DNA of 64,000 bases from Karstenula rhodostoma CBS 690.94 (lineage: Eukaryota; Ascomycota; Dothideomycetes; Pleosporales; Didymosphaeriaceae), in assembly GCA_010093485.1 (NCBI GenBank), contig MU001510.1, positions 823,709 to 887,708 of the forward strand. Reading direction: 5' to 3'. Each line of letters opens with the position of its first letter. Within the stretch, counting starts at the first letter, position 1. Of the stretch, positions 1 through 11,409 are shown piece by piece. The notes under the pieces are model-generated. The model searched no databases. It saw only the letters and a program-made list of their open reading frames with translations, and was not told the origin of the DNA. The position numbers and the translations under genes are program-made.

Positions 1-1
1 C

Positions 2-484
2 ACGTCGGAGTCACCGCTTGTCTCGCATTGGAAGGTCAAAGAAGAGAAAGGCCCAAGTTTCGCTGCATCACTGCTCTTGTACTGCGCTCTTTCGCTACAT
101 ATGGATGGACCGCTAGTGAGAGCAGAGGTACAGGTTAAGAAACCTTGGGTAGAGGCCATCGGCCGCGGCATTGAGAGAGTGCAAGGCATCTCGTACAGCA
201 TTGCACGTATCGATGGCAGTATTGCTCTGAAAGATGACGCATGGAACGATGTCGTGTTTGACGACTTTGACGACGCAAATTTGCACAAGGAGATATGGTG
301 TGCCCCGATATATGAATGCGAGGAGTGGATAGACGATGCGGAGGACGAGAAGCGGCTACTCGGGCTGCTTTTGAGGGCGGAAGATCACGGAACGTTTCGG
401 AGGATAGGAGCGTTCTCGGTCGGAAATTGGGCTGATCAGCAAGTTTTGAAGCGGCTTCAAAAGAGGAAGTATACGGTTGTTTAA
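2..484 (+). CDS. HET-like protein, C-terminal part (cut by window edge)
   Basis: The frame is open from base 2 to a TAA at 482-484, giving the last 160 residues of a protein whose start lies outside the window. The end carries a run of the type GLLLRAEDHGTFRRIGAF, which resembles the tail of fungal heterokaryon-incompatibility (HET domain) proteins, where a short strand with FRRxG precedes the stop. The HET core motifs themselves would be upstream and cannot be seen. No intron signals are needed in the visible part. The first ATG inside the frame (101) is not taken as a start because coding continues upstream. The family call rests on the tail alone, so it could be another soluble fungal protein. 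Confidence 0.45.
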   Translation, partial: TSESPLVSHWKVKEEKGPSFAASLLLYCALSLHMDGPLVRAEVQVKKPWVEAIGRGIERVQGISYSIARIDGSIALKDDAWNDVVFDDFDDANLHKEIWCAPIYECEEWIDDAEDEKRLLGLLLRAEDHGTFRRIGAFSVGNWADQQVLKRLQKRKYTVV

Positions 485-635
485 GCTCATACTATCTACA
501 GAAGACATTCATCACCGCTTCGAACCAACGTGGCACTCGGCCTTGCACACGCGCTGCTGGGGAAATATACCTCCAGCCTAGATTTCCTGCCTCCAACGGA
601 ATCCCTTAGCATAACCGCCGTCGAATTCAACCCAG

Positions 636-845
636 CTAATTCGAAGTGTACCCTTCATCGATGATATCCAAACCTCGCCGTATACATTCCGCACACCAGC
701 CAGCCCACCTGCAAATCCTGCGGAACCGCGCCCCACCACAATAACGAGGGCTTGGGGTCATATGCACGCAATCCGAACACTTGTAGATCTTGATGAAGCG
801 AGGGTGGTTGCATTCCTTGTAAGAGCCAAAGTCCACTTGACACAT
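636..845 (-). CDS. Small Cys-rich protein, paralogue A (69 aa)
   Basis: A single-exon 69-residue ORF begins MCQVDFGSY. It has eight cysteines (C2, C12, C23, C26, C36, C45, C51, C54) plus H14. The arrangement C2-x9-C12-x-H14 ... C36 ... C51-x2-C54 suggests zinc binding. There is no signal peptide or membrane segment, so it is probably intracellular. It aligns without gaps to the ORF at 1469-1678 on the same strand: both are 69 residues and share C2, Y9, C12-N-H14, C36, A39, F41, R43, A48-G49, C51-A52, C54, RGL57-59 and DEGY63-66. That conservation is the main evidence that it is a gene. The function is unknown. Small fungal proteins starting MC with scattered CxxC and CxH motifs are common and uncharacterised. 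Confidence 0.6.
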   Translation of the reverse strand: MCQVDFGSYKECNHPRFIKIYKCSDCVHMTPSPRYCGGARFRRICRWAGWCAECIRRGLDIIDEGYTSN

Positions 846-1468
846 GGTGGTGAGACAGAATTCAGGTCGTTTTCGAGGAGAGGTATGTTAGATAGTAAGG
901 CTCTTGTTTCGAGTGTCGAAAAAAAGGGGTATGGAATATTGCTCCGTGGACTTGAAAATTTCGAATGTAGCTACATATACTTGGGGTGCGTGCAAGACGT
1001 GTCGTGCACAGCAAGCACGCACACGTGGAGCCGGACACAGGAGCCTCAGCATCGCAGAGCATGATGTGATGGCAAGGCTGTGGTGGGGCTTTGGATTGTG
1101 ATGTGGTACTGGCACATCGGCTTCCCCCAAGCGTTCTGCCACGCGACCAGGATACGGGCAATATTTACAGAGATACATAATATATATTGTATATAACTAC
1201 CATGAGGGCGGGTAAGTCAAGGAAGGGGGAACAATATGAGGCGTCGCGCTTTGCCAATGCTCGATGTGATAAATGCAATGATATAGAAAAGTACAGAAGC
1301 CTTCACAGTCAAATATGATACTTCGCGAGCTTCTGCAAGCTGCGGCAAAACGCAGTAAAGGAACTCGGTGGAGTGCCAAAACAAAAAGATTTCAAACAGC
1401 TCAAGAAGCCTTCCTGTAACCCCATAATCTCACAGGCCCTTCTTGAAGTCGATCCTTGTACCTTATCT

Positions 1469-1678
1469 TCAGCGTGCCGAGTACCCCTCATCATTAACCG
1501 CAAGTCCACGGCTCGTACAAGTCGCACAGTATCCCGCTCGTCGACCGACCCGTACGAAGTTCGCGCGATTACACGAGGTCAAGTTACGACGCTCTGCTTC
1601 TTCGCAGCGCACTGCGACTTGGACATTTGGTGTTCCGTGGTTGCATCCTGTGTACGTGCGGTAGTTGATTATACACAT
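1469..1678 (-). CDS. Small Cys-rich protein, paralogue B (69 aa)
   Basis: This ORF of 69 residues begins MCIINYRTY and ends DEGYSAR. Its cysteines are C2, C12, C25, C36, C51 and C54, with H14. Six of the eight cysteine positions of paralogue A are kept (C23/C25 roughly equivalent), while A's C26 and C45 are lost. Overall identity is low (about one third), yet length, start, Cys/His spacing and the C-terminal RGL...DEGY run agree, so the copies are old and both look constrained. There is no intron, signal peptide or membrane segment. The two genes lie 0.6 kb apart in the same direction, as expected for a tandem duplication. A metal-binding fold is inferred; the role is unknown. Confidence 0.6.
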   Translation of the reverse strand: MCIINYRTYTGCNHGTPNVQVAVRCEEAERRNLTSCNRANFVRVGRRAGYCATCTSRGLAVNDEGYSAR

Positions 1679-3048
1679 GACTTTCGAATCGAGATATAGG
1701 CTAGCTTCGAAATACTATGTGGAAGTAGTTTGCTGAGTTTAGATTTGATGCGGGGTGTGGAAAGGGTAGGTAGTCTTTTATATCGTAACATGTACCCTCA
1801 CCCCTGCTACGTGGATGCAAAACGATGCTTTCTGTTCACAAGTGGAGTGCGGGAGATTTCGCAATGCTGACTTGAAACCCGATCATCGAGCGAGGTGCGT
1901 TGGCCATTAAAAATATCTCCCTGGGAATGCCCAAGAGTGCCACTTCGCCACTGACACGCTGTCCGAGTTTGATCGTTGGATAGCGTCGTACAGATGATCC
2001 GGGTTCTATAAAAGGTCAAATTGGGGTAAACATACTACTCGCTTGATATACTAATATAAAGAAAAATGACACTTTCTCTATAAAAAGAGTGCTGGCTATA
2101 CACGGGTGGGTGCTATCGATTAGATGCATACTGAGAAGCTTCCCAGATGTTGAAACGTACTAGAGACACGTGGATTCGGTGCATTTTATTCCATTCGCAG
2201 AACTATGGACATCATAAATTTTACTGCTCGCTAGAAACTCAAAACAAGCAAATGTGTTGATTACAAGCATATCCCCCTGCGCATAGTGTTTGGTAACTGG
2301 GAAGGAAGAGTTGTTTGAGCGAGAAAGAATGTATGGGCGATGAGTGTAAGAAATTATCGTGTAACAGCTTTGTATAGATATTGTAGATACTTCAAAAAGT
2401 TATATTGGGGGCAAATATATACTACTCTCCAGGCGTGTTATTGTAAAGCTATCCTCACTTCTAACATCACGGGAGAGTTTAAGTGAAGGGCTGCTTGGGC
2501 ATCACAGGCAGTGTCACTGTTCTGGTCCATTTCCGCTACTTGAACCTTGCAAATTCACCGATTCCTCTACACGGAAACACAGTCTGAGGAGATAGGTGAC
2601 ATGTGCAACGGCAGTTGACGGAGTGTGGAAAGTCTTGAGATTTACAAAATGTGGAATAAACGCAACCTACAAAGAGCAGAACCAACAACTCTATCCATCA
2701 CGCGAAGCGCTGGTTGATCCCCGACCAATGAGAGTGGGCTGGAGCTGACGCTACTTTTCCGATTGGCTTGTTTCACGTGCCGGACAGAATTGTTGATTCT
2801 GCCCTTTGTAGGTCTTTTTGGGCTGGGTAGACTGCTCAGGGGCCTCTGCATTTACCCATTATCTACGGGTGTACATGGCTATCACAAATGTTGAAGGATA
2901 CGCCGTGCCCAAACCCGAAGTAATGCACAATTATCAAACGTCACATGAAGAGGTGTAGCAGTGATAGCATAAGAAGTCGTGATTCATGAATAATCTATCA
3001 TGTCTGTCATAACCCAAGAACGCCTGCCCAATCGTGGATATCTAACAT
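1679..3048. other. Intergenic, no gene seen
   Basis: About 1.4 kb of AT-richer sequence. The small ORFs on both strands lack recognisable motifs, splice-linked partners or codon bias. I see no tRNA-like B box and no repeat. Confidence 0.5.
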
Positions 3049-3750
3049 CTAAGCGCTGCAAAGCTCGATGCTGATACCGACTTCGCTGACAGAGTAGCCC
3101 TGGAAAGCGCCGCAGCCGAACGCTGGCTGCACGGCGGCAGCGCTCGCAGTCGGATCGCAGTAGCCCTGGATGCAGCACTCGGAACCGCCGCTGCAGGCGT
3201 AGGTCTGGCATGTGCCGACGGCACCAATGGACCAGGCAGAGCCAGCGCACTGGCTGAAGTCGTCGGAGCCGGAGATGCAGTCGATGAAGGACATGTCGTA
3301 CCAGATGTTTCCGCTCTGGAGGCCGTATTCGAACTGCATGGGCTTGGAGGTGCTGGCGCTGTAGACCTTGAGCGCGGTGTTGCCGCCGGCGCAGTCCGAG
3401 ATGGAGTCGCTCCAGGTGGAGCCGGCAGAGATGGTGCCGCTGCCGTCGGAAGAGCCACAGGGGCACAATTGCTCGTAGGTGACGTCGTAGTCACAGTTGT
3501 TCTTGAGCGTCACCTTACCACCAGACCCGCCGGTGGAGGGAGAGCTGGTGCTAGTGGGCTCAGCCACTGCGGTAGAGTAGGCGGCCGAGGAAGCGGGCGC
3601 GCTGGTGACGGTAACAGCGGGCACTTCAGAGGAGGAAGCAGCAACTTCAGTAGTCGCTGCGACAGAGGAGGCCGGGGCCCAGTGTCCACCCCAAGGAGCG
3701 GCAAACGCAAGGGCGGGCAGAAGGAGGGTTATGAAGCTTGTCTGAACCAT
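3049..3750 (-). CDS. Bys1/thaumatin-like secreted protein
   Basis: A single exon of 233 residues. The ATG at 3750 is chosen because it begins a clear signal peptide (MVQTSFITLLLPALAFA), followed by a Ser/Thr/Ala-rich linker to about residue 98 that is probably O-glycosylated. The remaining ~135 residues form a Cys-rich beta domain starting GKVTLKNNCDYDV, with cysteine pairs such as CPC, CIxG, CCIxGYC and a final LCSA. This fits the Bys1/antigenic thaumatin-like family of fungal secreted proteins. Family members are extracellular and the biochemical role is not established; a part in surface or host interaction is only inferred. The gene stands alone, with more than 1 kb of non-coding DNA on each side. 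Confidence 0.8.
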   Translation of the reverse strand: MVQTSFITLLLPALAFAAPWGGHWAPASSVAATTEVAASSSEVPAVTVTSAPASSAAYSTAVAEPTSTSSPSTGGSGGKVTLKNNCDYDVTYEQLCPCGSSDGSGTISAGSTWSDSISDCAGGNTALKVYSASTSKPMQFEYGLQSGNIWYDMSFIDCISGSDDFSQCAGSAWSIGAVGTCQTYACSGGSECCIQGYCDPTASAAAVQPAFGCGAFQGYSVSEVGISIELCSA

Positions 3751-6117
3751 TTTGAAGGATTGGATATTGGATCTGAGAATCGAGTGATGTAAATCCACAG
3801 GGAAATGATTGTAGAAGGTTTTCGAAGCGGTGATTGGAATGCTGGCCAATGAGCGTGTGCTTGAAGACCTAAAGGAAGGACTGAACCGAAGTTCGAAAAG
3901 ATAGGTACTGTGTAAAGACTGATGATCGACGGATGCCCACCCATAGAGGTCGATGCGCATCTACTTATACTTGGGATATTTCCTCGTGGCAGCACACCGT
4001 AACGCAGGTTGGGGCAACGGCCCGTTACTGATTTGCGCTCTCGAACAACTTAGTCGCCTTCGAAAAGTGGTCCTCCGGGCTGGCATGCCACACAGGAGGG
4101 GCCAAAAGACGCGTCCCGTAAGTAAGCGCATACTAGAGAGACGATGTTGCAATGTGGAAATTACGATCTGCCACAGTGTACAAGGACACTTAGCTGACAG
4201 GCTAGGATGACGGGTCGGATACTTTAGGGAAGTCCGAGCACCACTAGGATGGCGTGGGGAATTTTGCGGGCGTCCTGAGGCAGGACTACCGGGAGACGGC
4301 GGCAGAGTCGCGGTCGCAGCTTATCGCTACAGTATCTTTCCTTATCGATATACTGGTACACTACGGGCCAGTGTTCTTGAATCGCGCCCCTGGTCTACCA
4401 CTATAGTAATGAATTCGGGGAAAGTCACGGCTTTTCCATGTAGTATGTATTCATCGCGGGTAGGACACCTCGAACAATCGCCAGGCACCGAGTACGTCTG
4501 CTCTGCCGAAATCCGCGCGGATGTATGATGATGCTTTGTCGCGTCATCTCGATCCACCCAGCGGTCTTTATCCATGGGAAACTCGAGACGAGAGACAAGG
4601 AATGTGCTTCGCCGTAAGAAAGGAACAGGCAGTCAGGCTGCAGGGATAGGTAGTCATCGAGCCTTGGACAGCCATATGATGTCAGATTCGAGTTTTGCTT
4701 TTGCTGGCGAATCGCAGCAGTTGACTTGATGTAAGACTTCGACGGTTAGTATACCGACGGAACGCCGAAAATCGGCAACGGTCGCCTACCAATAAGCGAG
4801 CCATAAGCGTGAACGGTCTGCGTTTCTACGGGAGATCGACAGGGACGTGCAGAAATCGTTGCAACAGATCACACAAAGACGTTCGTTATGGGAGGGTGAC
4901 AATGGGAGCCAGACTCATCTTCGAAACGCCAGACGTTGGCTGGGAAGAAGCGAAAATTGGAAACACCACGCGCGCGGTTGCGCAAACAATCTCCACAGAG
5001 TAAGCCATGTGTCGCAGGCTATGTGGCGCCGGTGTCGAAAAAATCTTACGAATTGCGGGGCGGTGTCCAATGGTAGGGACAGGCGGGGAGGTGGGCAAAT
5101 GGGGTAAGTGCTCCTCGCTCACATGAGTCCGTATTGAAGCAGAACCAGAGAATGCGATGAAATTTCGCATGGAAGGATCTGTTCGGCCAAGTCCTAGCAC
5201 CTCGTGGGGCGGCAACTGTGTGGTCCACGGGACGGCTCACTCACGCGCCCAAAACCCTGGTTTTGGGCCAGGCCCTGGAGACCCTGCCGAAGAATTTCCA
5301 CCAACAATTTTCAGATACAGGAATATCTCCTAGTAAAAATGAATGGGGTTCGGGAGCAGACTTTTCCCACGTGTGCTAGCCAGCTTCGTGGTGGGTGGTA
5401 TTAGCGTCGAAGGGCCGTTCCCGTTGGTTTCGCCTTGCACGTGTGCTTTTGGAAGCCTACGGCAGAACTTGCACGGCACCGCACTGGAGAGGCTTCGAAT
5501 ATTCCCGTTCCATAAACTAATTATCAACCTTGGAAAGATCAGAAACACTACTGCCCAGTGCACAGCTATGGTTTGCCCAACGACAACCTAGACTTGCATA
5601 TTGAAGGGTGTGTTAATTGGAAAAGATTTAGGATGTTGGGATCTGACAATCGGCTCGTGTCCGAGATTTCGGATCGTTTAGTCTTCCTCCCCAAGAGTCG
5701 ATCCGCCGCTTGAACAATGAGGAGTGGTTCCTCTAGGCATCATTTCGTTTCAGTAGCTTTTATGCGGCCATGCATTAGCCTCCTACGGAAGATTGGATTA
5801 TCTACTTGCGCAGGGTATACCGCGCATTGGCACTGTGGGTCTAGAAGCAACGCAGGGGTAAAGCACGTTGATGGACAAAAGTACTGAGCACAATTCGCTC
5901 ACACCGAATTCATCATATTGCTGAATTACTCTACATCGTCTCATGTCGTTAGAAGTGTATGAGAATCCCTTGAAAGAATCCTTCGTTCAAAGCTGTTCAA
6001 GTATCGAAACCATGCACGTACACAGGCACATGGCCGAGCGTTCATACTTTACTGTCTAGATACGTTCTATCCCTACTCCCCACCGAAGCACAATCCCTTC
6101 TCATTCTTCTCCAATAC
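3751..6117. other. Intergenic, no gene seen
   Basis: About 2.4 kb. The first few hundred bases are the upstream region of the Bys1-like gene. The remainder has only short overlapping ORFs on both strands without domain signals. No repeat or RNA gene was recognised. Confidence 0.5.
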
Positions 6118-7087
6118 TCATCCCAAGGAATCCACACCAGTTCCTTGAACGGCACCAGCATCCTACAGAAGGTAACGATGTCAACCGTGGCCTCACAATG
6201 AGCTCAAGCAAACTTACCAGCATCTCCTGGGGTACCTTTGGCGTCCACACGTGCTCGACCTCCTTTGCATAATCACCATACCAAAACTTCCCGCTTGTCC
6301 CTTTCACAATCTCGTCTACCACAGCCGTTGCATACTCCGCAGTGGGCATTCTTGTGATTCCATCTTCTCCCCTCGCCCGAGCCGCAATTGTATTTTCGAT
6401 GCGCTTGTACAGCGAATTCTCCGGTAGCGCAAAATCGCCAAAGTACGTTTGGCCCTTCGAGATTACCGCCCGAGTCACTATCATCTTGACGCTCACGCCA
6501 AAAGGCTGTACCTCGTGGCGTAGAGTGTCCGCAATGATCTCGATGGACCTCTTTGAGGCTGAATAGGTGCCTGGAACTCTTCAGCACATATAGCTGTGGT
6601 GCTTACCCACTTGCAATGGGACTGCCGACTTGAGTACTCAGGATGACTTACCCATCCATGGGGTATTTCCGTAGCCTGCAATGGATGTGACAAACACAAA
6701 ACTCCCTTTGGCTTTGATAACCAATGGCGATAATGCCTGAGTAATCGCTAAGGGACCCCACACATTGGTACTAAAGAGGTCTTTAGTCTCCTCAATATTC
6801 TCGTCGAGAATGGGCCTAAAGTGGTTCTGCCCAGCATTGTTAATAAGATAGTCGAGCGTTCCTCCGGTCGCTCTTGCCACAGCATCCACAGCCTCCCCTA
6901 TTTCTTCAGAGTTGGTGACATCAAGGGTCAGCAAAGTGACGTTCGCAAGGTTTTTGAGCTCCGACATCTTGGCTGTATTGCGAGCAGTCGCAAAGACTTG
7001 GAAGCCTCGCTGCTGGAAGGTGAACGCAAGGGCGGATCCAATTCCGCCATCGCTACAGCCGGTAATTAGGACGCTTTCTGAAGGCAT
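6118..7087 (-). CDS. Short-chain dehydrogenase/reductase, Ayr1-like
   Basis: Three exons (7087-6652, 6570-6218, 6162-6118; introns of 81 and 55 nt) give 277 residues. The classical SDR signature is complete: TGCSDGGIG (TGxxxGxG cofactor loop) near residue 10, NNAG, and a catalytic Ser followed by YSASK, whose Tyr-x3-Lys lies at the start of exon 2. The two splice joins are supported because they restore GTYSASKR and a C-terminal GTGVDSL like that of 1-acyl-dihydroxyacetone-phosphate reductases (Ayr1 group), which act on lipid precursors at ER or lipid droplets with NADPH. The substrate here is inferred from similarity only. It stands alone in an accessory stretch. Confidence 0.85.
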
Positions 7088-8053
7088 CGGGATCAAGGTG
7101 GGTGAAGTTGCTGGGGTAAGTCGAAAGTAGACTGAAGTGCAAAGCTCGCAGAGTGTGTGGAACAAATGCAAGAGACCGATAGGTAATGTATGAAGTAGTT
7201 TCGAAAGCCGTGATGATGTATAACTAGTAGGATCCTCGAACTGTTATGGGGTTGCTGTGCTCTGGAGCTAGTGTACGGCGCAATGATGACCCTTACCACT
7301 TTGTATCAAAGTTGACGAGGAATATCCGCAAATTAGATTACTGCGAATTGTTGGCGCGACTCGCAACTGGCCCTAAGGTTCTGGCTCGGCATAAGATGAA
7401 GCGGCGGAGTTCTTATGTGCTGATATCTACCTCACGGCATCGAGATAAAGGTGCTGATAGCCTTGTCAGCATGGCTCAGATAAGTAACAGAACATCACAA
7501 CCAAAAATTTACAACGCTTCAGTTTCTGTTGCTTTTAGGCGGCAGTCGCAGTCTATCCTTTGTCTATCATTTCACGGGATACGACTTCATGGTTCAGGTC
7601 AACAATCAGAAATCACAACCAACAGATGTGGGCCGTTGTTGGATTGTAGGCGTGAGATTCTGAGGATCTTTCACGCGGCATGTATAAGATTTTGGAGTAT
7701 GGAGTAGCGCAGAGGTGGTGCTTCATGTAGGGGACGGATTGCGACTTCGACGTGTTGATGGTGATTTATACACAACTCTATGTTTTAGGATATGTCGTAC
7801 CTCAGCTAGACCCCGGCCATCTCCGCGAAGTCCCAAACTTGCGAGCCCGCGCAATGAGGTGTAGACCGCCTGGACCTAACCCCCCAGTTGTACACGCAGA
7901 TACAATGGCTGCCACCTGATCCGATATGAATCCAGGAACACTTGTGAGGCACAATCTAAAGCGATCACCGCTACTTCCTCAACCACCATGCCTCAATGTC
8001 GCTAGCTCCTAGCTCATGATATCCGCGACCTTCTAATCTCCCCCCATGCGATC
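7088..8053. other. Intergenic, nothing firm
   Basis: A 153-codon ORF runs forward at 7246-7707, but it lacks any motif, has poor codon quality and has no homologue I recognise. I treat it as non-coding. The rest shows no repeats or RNA genes. Confidence 0.45.
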
Positions 8054-8648
8054 TCACAAAAACACCCCCGCTGCGACCGCCGCCATCGCACCCATCCCCG
8101 CAGCACCCAGCCCAGCCCTCGGCGTGGGCAACGCCGCACCCGGGCTACCCGTGCCCGTCCCGCTGCCAGCTGCACTGCTCGTATCATCGCCTATCACGCT
8201 CCGTATGATGCTGAACTGATCCGACACCTGCTCTTCCTTGAACTGCCTGACGCCCGTCGGCAACGCATCGTACCAGTCCGGCTTGCTGTAAAACGTCGTC
8301 GGAGCACCGTCGTTCGTAACCTCGGCCGGAATACTGTAATTTGCGTGTGCGGAGGCGAAGGAGCGGACCTCGGACAGGGCCGAGGATACCGACGACTCGT
8401 AGGTGCTTCCGCGTGCGTTGGTGTAGGCCCTCCAAGCTAGGTTTGCATTGAGGAAGACGGACGTTGTCCATTCACCGCCCTGTACAGTTGTTAGAATCGG
8501 TAAGGAGATGGACGCGTTCGGAAATAGAGCGTACAGCGGTGGCCGGGATCTGGCTCGTGGGTATGGGTGGTGCGGTGTAGACCATGAAATCTGCATTCGC
8601 GATTCCAGCGCTCAGCACCGCCGCACCCAAAATCGTCTTCCAGTACAT
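8054..8648 (-). CDS. Small secreted, probably GPI-anchored protein
   Basis: Two exons (8648-8535 and 8479-8054) joined by a 55-nt GTACGC...ACAG intron give 179 residues. Residues 1-19 (MYWKTILGAAVLSAGIANA) form a signal peptide. The body includes GGEWTTSVFLNANLAWRAY and KPDWYDALPTGVRQF and has potential N-glycosylation sites. The end is a Ser/Gly/Thr linker followed by a short hydrophobic tail (GAAGMGAMAAVAAGVFL) with small residues ahead of it, the usual layout of a GPI-anchor signal. A cell-wall or plasma-membrane location is therefore likely. No catalytic motif is visible. Proteins of this general shape are widespread in ascomycetes with unknown role. Confidence 0.75.
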
Positions 8649-8823
8649 GTTGAGGTTGGATTGAAACAAGGTGGTGTATGCTACGAAAATGGGTTCCAAA
8701 ACGTGTCAAGGCGAGCGCATGGAGTGGTGGAATGCGTTGTATTGCGACGGTCTCTTGTTGAAGAGAGAAGGAGGTAAGAGCCTCACGGTCGTGGCGTCAT
8801 CGGGACCCTCGGGTGCGCACATA

Positions 8824-8879
8824 GTACAAAGATTTGACACGAGCTCACATGGTACAATGATCTGACACGAGCTCGTGTC
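8824..8879. repeat. 23-bp direct repeat with 16-bp palindrome
   Basis: GTACAAAGATTTGACACGAG... at 8824-8846 recurs as GTACAATGATCTGACACGAG... at 8852-8874 (21 of 23 identical, 28 bp apart). The second copy ends in the perfect palindrome GACACGAGCTCGTGTC (8864-8879). It lies upstream of the GPI-type gene, so it could be a regulatory site. Confidence 0.6.
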
Positions 8880-11409
8880 TCAGCCTGCCGTGGCTATTGC
8901 TGCTCTCGGCTCCGTATCATCGTTTCTCAAGCCCTGGGGCGACATTTGGTTTGGTTGGAGGCGCAGCAGACGCGCAAGCATTTGGCACGCGAATCCCTTA
9001 TCGATAGCGCCGCTTCAAGATCCCAACGTCCGTTTACTTGCTCGTGATCGTCTTGAATACCATTGTAACTCCATCACAGCATATAAAGTGCAACATACTG
9101 AACCAGACGGTAGTTATCTGGTTCGTGGGAAGCATCACGATGTGTTAAGCGACCGTTCAGTGCTGGATAGCTGATTGAGCTGACTATCGATGGATCACAT
9201 CTAGTGCCCTATTTCCTTGTACTCGGGGCAATGCGCAGAATGAATACAGCCTCCGCTCGATACACCAACTGCTCGTCCAATATCCGTCTGCGTCGCGCTA
9301 GATACCTGCCCTCTGATGTCGATATCCTCCGCAAACAACTCCTAACCGACGCCCACCTTTACTCGGACCGTGACTGCATTCACGTCGCTTTCAACACCAA
9401 ATAGCCATCCAAAGCTCTCAATATTCACGTATCTACTCGCCTTTACCTTGCCTCCACCAACGAGACCTGTTGGAGCCACGGAGCCTTGGGGGTGTATATA
9501 TCACGTGACACCCGCGCCTTGGCATCTGCCTGCGCTCCCTCCCTCTATATAAATCCTCCACCACCCGTACCATGCCTCTCTTGCATACTTACCCTCACTT
9601 CCTCCTGACAGCTCAAGAAGAGTCTGGAGGGGCCCGGATCAGCGGCATCGCACAGCGCTGGACTTATCCTGGTCTAAGGAGTGCCCCAGGTGCTTCTTCA
9701 AGTGATAATTTTTGCTGGAAGCTCAACGTTTTCATTGGTGCTGCTGCTGATGGCGGTGCGTCGAGGGAGATTTAGGATGCGAAGACTTTGCGGTGATGGA
9801 GGATGGGTCGTGGGTTCCTGAGAAGGTGAAGCTAGATGGTTGGGGAAATTAGGACAGCGACGTGATACTGCTGGTGGGTGACTTTGAGCTTTTTCGGTGC
9901 TTGCTCGAGTTGATCTGGTTGGTGTTGATGGTCAGAAAGGGAGCGAAGTTGCTCTGGGGTAGTCCAGGTAACGGCTTTACATTGTGAGCCTGATCGTTAC
10001 CCATCACCTGCAGAAGAGATGAAGGGCGCTAGTCGATATCTCCAAAAAGCGTATGCTCTTGTTTATTTTGCATTCGTAACTTGGGTGTCCCCTCATATAC
10101 TGGCATTGGTGTTCAGAAACGCGTCATCAACTCGCATGTCCATGTTTAATAGAGCATGGGTGCAAGAACCAGCGCAATTGCAGCGAAGACTGTTTGAGCC
10201 CGAACATCTGGACAGATGCAGCGAACGGGCACAATAGTTTGGGATGTTACAGCATTTTGGATCACCTCGAAGTCCTGAAGTGGACACAGAAGAACAATGC
10301 CAGCTTTGGCGGCGAACCTACCAAGCTGGCTTGAACTTCGATTCGTCTCGATCCTACCATGCTATTAACAGTGGCTTATTCAAGGGTTATTTCTGAGGCG
10401 CGATCTCTCGTACCAGATATCCATTCAACACCCTTCTGGCCGGTCTCGCAGTTTCATACGTCAACACGTCCGCCGCTCTTACAAAGGGCATCAACTACGC
10501 GAGATCCCACTTTGTCTGTACCATCATAGAGCTGCGAACCCTCTCCACAGACAATCTTCGCATATGATCATCGGATCGTGTCGGGAACCAGTCCATCTGG
10601 TGGGTCGCAGCGCTTTCAGCCAACTACCCACGCAAGTGCAAACCCGTTCTCGGTGGCTATGTGACTACTGTGAAGTACATCGACAGACTGCACACCGGAT
10701 TAATGCCTTCGTCAATAGGCGGCACTAAGTCTATGCATGTGCGGATCGTTTATCAGTTGGATTTGTCCTGTTCCATGGTGGTTGAGCAGTGTTGGGATGG
10801 TTGAGGCGACGATAATCCCAGAGCCACGGTCACACGTGACTCACCCCACCGATCACCCCAACACTCCCTCCTCCTCGCGGGCACCTCCCTATTGTCTTCC
10901 ACGACTCCGGGATCCCCACATGTCGTTTATCAGCGGCAGAGGTGCTGAATGCCTGTACTGTACTATCCGATTTGAAATCTACGCGTCCCTTTCGGTTTAG
11001 AGAAGACCAAACAGTCCCAGGGGTTGCCAGTTGTCATATGGCATCGCGACTAAACTTGGGATCTCTTGCATTCTCCGATCACGCGGTACAATCCACAAAG
11101 AAGAATTTCGCTAAAACAATGACCGATGCGAGGGTTTGTAGAAACGATACACGATGGCTTGAAAATGGTGATCACAAGTCGCCGACTGAAAAAAAGTGTG
11201 GTTGGAGAGCAGGAAGACGCGACGCGGTGGGGTTTGGAGCCGCGGGGCAGGATTCCAACGTGGCGTCCCCGGACTTGCACTGGAAGTACCGGGAACGCAT
11301 TTCCGCACACCTAACCACCAGCGTATTCAATTCTATCCAAGATGCTCCTCCAAACCGTAGATTCCCATTTTCCTATCCAGAGAACACTACTCCCATCCCC
11401 CTACCAATA
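8880..11409. other. Intergenic, no gene supported
   Basis: About 2.5 kb. At 9544-9552 there is a good TATA box (CTATATAAA) in CT-rich surroundings, followed by ATG at 9572 and a 67-codon ORF of no recognisable family. A promoter may be real here, but I cannot define its product. Around 10.38-10.70 kb a few codon-like stretches are broken by stops and may be a decayed gene. No RNA gene was seen. Confidence 0.4.

Noticed and set aside
7246..7707. A 153-codon forward ORF
   Set aside because: No motif, no signal peptide, poor codon bias and no recognisable family.
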